Below are positions 4,546 through 6,196 of a stretch of 6,196 bases of DNA, one piece after another (positions within the stretch are counted from its first letter, which is position 1; every line of letters starts with the position of its first letter). This DNA comes from Alphaproteobacteria bacterium. Lineage in GTDB: Bacteria; Pseudomonadota; Alphaproteobacteria; Micropepsales; Micropepsaceae. A program made the translations under genes and the position numbers. The stretch is taken from NCBI GenBank assembly GCA_019508105.1, contig JAEKMB010000262.1:1-6196 (forward strand), in the 5' to 3' direction. Below the pieces are notes generated by a model. That model was given only the letters and a program-made list of their open reading frames with translations, was not told the DNA's origin and made no database searches.

Positions 4546-6196
4546 TAGATCGGCGCTTTGAACGGCGCGGCTTGCGAGAAGCGCTTCAACACATTGGTGG
4601 TGATGCGGGCGATGTCATTGTCGAAGCCGTTATGGTTCAGCGCCCCGATATAGGCCATGGAGCCCACGGAAAACACCGCGCCGCCGGATGGCGTTTCAAA
4701 GAAAGTCAGCGAGGCATAATTCTTGTTGTCGTAATCGTCGCGCATCTGCGCCGCCAGCGGCCCCGTGGCCCAGACCGGCAGCGGTGTGCCTTCGGACTTG
4801 GCCAGGTGCAGGGCATGGCGCGGCGTGCCGGCATCATAATCCACCCGGTCGAACTCGTCGCCCGCGGCGCCGCCGAAATGGGTGCCATAATCGCCGATGA
4901 TCTCGTTGTGGACGCCGGCGAAGATGAAAGCGGCGCGCGGATTTTTCGAATCCGGCAGCACCTTGTAATAGGTGTTGCCCGACCCGAAGGTGGTGCCGGC
5001 ATAGCGCAGACCCAGATTATGGGTCAGCCAGGTGTGATCCCATTCCAGATTGTCCACGCCATTGAGCTCAAAGCGCCGCTCGCCCTCGAAATTCTGCGGC
5101 GTCCAATAGTTCTCGTTCAGCCGGCGCAGTTCAACCGCGGGAATGCCGTCATTGCGCCAGGCGGCGGGATTCTGGAAACCGTTTCCGCCCAAGTACATAA
5201 AGCGGCCGCCGGAACCCAGATAATCCTTCACGGCGGTGAAGATTTCCGGCGACTGATATTCCGGATGCTGGCCGGTGATCACCGTGCGGTAGCGCGCCAG
5301 TAGTCCGGCGCCTTCCTTGTGCAGCAGGTCATCGGTGATGATGTCGTAGGGCATCTTCTCATGTTCCAGCCAGTCCACGATCTGGGTGTCGGAATTGATC
5401 AGATGCAGCCAGGTCTTGAGCGTCACTGTCAGCAGCGGCCGGCGCCAGGACGAGCGGGTGACCAGGGTGCCGTCAATATGCTGGTCATAAAGGCCGCGCC
5501 CGAACTCGGGATGCTGCATCAGGAAGTCGATATCGTCGGCATTGAAATGGAAGGCCGGATAGCGCTCCAACTGGGCGAAATTGCGCGTCCAGTTGGTATA
5601 GGCCAGATAGGTGGTGGTGGGGACCAGGAACGCGGTGGGCGCGGTTGCTGTGCCCTTGGGCGAGGCCACGAAGAATGGCACATAATGCTCGGACTTGCCG
5701 TGCTGCAGATGCACCGCATAGATGCCGCTGCGCAGGCCTTGCGGCACCGTATAGCTGAAGCCCGGCATCCATTCCGCATCCAGCAGATCGTCTTCGCGGA
5801 AATACATCGCCGAGAATTCGCCCGGCTGCTGACGCCAATCCTTGCTGGAGGTCCAGTGATAGCCCTTCATGGCGCGCTGCGGCCAGTTCACGCCGCGCCC
5901 GTTCCACGCCGCCGCCGTCGCGTCATGCACCGTGAGGGTGCCGATGCCGCGGCCGAAATCCCAGAAGCCGCGCACGTCATCGCCCGCGACTTCGTCCAGT
6001 TTGGTCGCAGTGGCGACACGGATCATGTCGGTGGGATGCAGCACTTTGCCGGAAAGGCGCACGCCGTCGATGCGGCCATTGAACAGCGCATAAGGCGCAG
6101 GCCGGCCGTTGGCCATCATCTCGCCTGAGCCGGCGGCAAAGCGCATCGGCGTGCCGGCGGCCACTGTCCAGTCCTTGTTCAGGCGGCGGGTGCCGA
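4545..6196 (-). CDS. N,N-dimethylformamidase large-subunit-like amidohydrolase, 5'-partial
   Basis: About 550 C-terminal residues are visible and the frame runs off the right edge. A GTG at 6164 lies inside the protein and is not taken as the start; family members are about 760 residues. Numbering from that GTG codon, LFNGRIDGVRLSGKVL (27-42) is the end of a LamG-like insertion. From about residue 100 onward follows the glutamine-amidotransferase-like domain of the dimethylformamidase beta (large) subunit family. In the studied Paracoccus enzyme, as I recall, iron is held by two tyrosines and a glutamate in an H-x-E motif. Here GQHPEYQ supplies H300 and E302, candidate tyrosines are Y186 (or Y189) and Y226, and E437 in DEFDR matches a further active-site glutamate by spacing. 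This predicts hydrolysis of a small or N-substituted amide; the real substrate is unknown. No small-subunit gene lies in the window. It is the first visible gene of the operon. Confidence 0.85.
   Translation of the reverse strand, partial: GTRRLNKDWTVAAGTPMRFAAGSGEMMANGRPAPYALFNGRIDGVRLSGKVLHPTDMIRVATATKLDEVAGDDVRGFWDFGRGIGTLTVHDATAAAWNGRGVNWPQRAMKGYHWTSSKDWRQQPGEFSAMYFREDDLLDAEWMPGFSYTVPQGLRSGIYAVHLQHGKSEHYVPFFVASPKGTATAPTAFLVPTTTYLAYTNWTRNFAQLERYPAFHFNADDIDFLMQHPEFGRGLYDQHIDGTLVTRSSWRRPLLTVTLKTWLHLINSDTQIVDWLEHEKMPYDIITDDLLHKEGAGLLARYRTVITGQHPEYQSPEIFTAVKDYLGSGGRFMYLGGNGFQNPAAWRNDGIPAVELRRLNENYWTPQNFEGERRFELNGVDNLEWDHTWLTHNLGLRYAGTTFGSGNTYYKVLPDSKNPRAAFIFAGVHNEIIGDYGTHFGGAAGDEFDRVDYDAGTPRHALHLAKSEGTPLPVWATGPLAAQMRDDYDNKNYASLTFFETPSGGAVFSVGSMAYIGALNHNGFDNDIARITTNVLKRFSQAAPFKAPI

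Noticed and set aside
4572..6128. Two long + strand frames (4572-5303 and 5319-6128)
   Set aside because: Both are antisense to the DMFase-like gene, whose own frame has conserved motifs through this whole stretch.
6162..6164. GTG as start of the DMFase-like protein
   Set aside because: The frame stays open to the window edge and the residues here belong to the middle of a LamG-like domain, so the true start is outside.

Overview
The window is GC-rich and densely coding, consistent with a proteobacterial chromosome. The periplasmic ClpP-like protein, the N,N-dimethylformamidase-like protein and the tandem cupin together suggest an alphaproteobacterium, but this is inference and no taxonomic marker is present. 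I see no tRNA, rRNA, CRISPR array, insertion sequence or phage structural gene.

Two gene blocks converge near position 1330. The left block, on the + strand, starts inside a gene for a ClpP/crotonase-fold exported serine-protease-like protein (1-574, 5' end missing). A 114-bp non-coding gap follows. Then come a 62-residue, highly charged, probably disordered protein (689-877) and, 4 nt later, a free-standing version of the 3'-phosphatase domain of T4 polynucleotide kinase/phosphatase (882-1316). A 27-nt hairpin that shares bases with both facing stop codons fills the convergent gap.

The right block, on the - strand, is a tightly packed four-gene operon that enters from beyond the right edge. 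Its order is: an N,N-dimethylformamidase large-subunit-like amidohydrolase (6196-4545, N-terminus missing); an APC-superfamily amino-acid/amine permease (4545-3160); an exported tandem cupin (3146-2505); and an exported DUF2961/GH172 glycoside hydrolase (2508-1342). The junctions are a 1-nt overlap (TAATG), a 13-nt gap holding a strong Shine-Dalgarno sequence, and a 4-nt overlap (ATGA). This spacing points to co-translation and a shared job.

The most interesting content is this operon. It joins a putative C-N (amide) hydrolase, a transporter for an amino acid or amine, an exported sugar-binding or sensing fold and an exported furanosidase-family enzyme. A plausible but unproven reading is uptake and breakdown of a glycosylated amide or amine compound. 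The operon promoter and any regulator lie outside the window.
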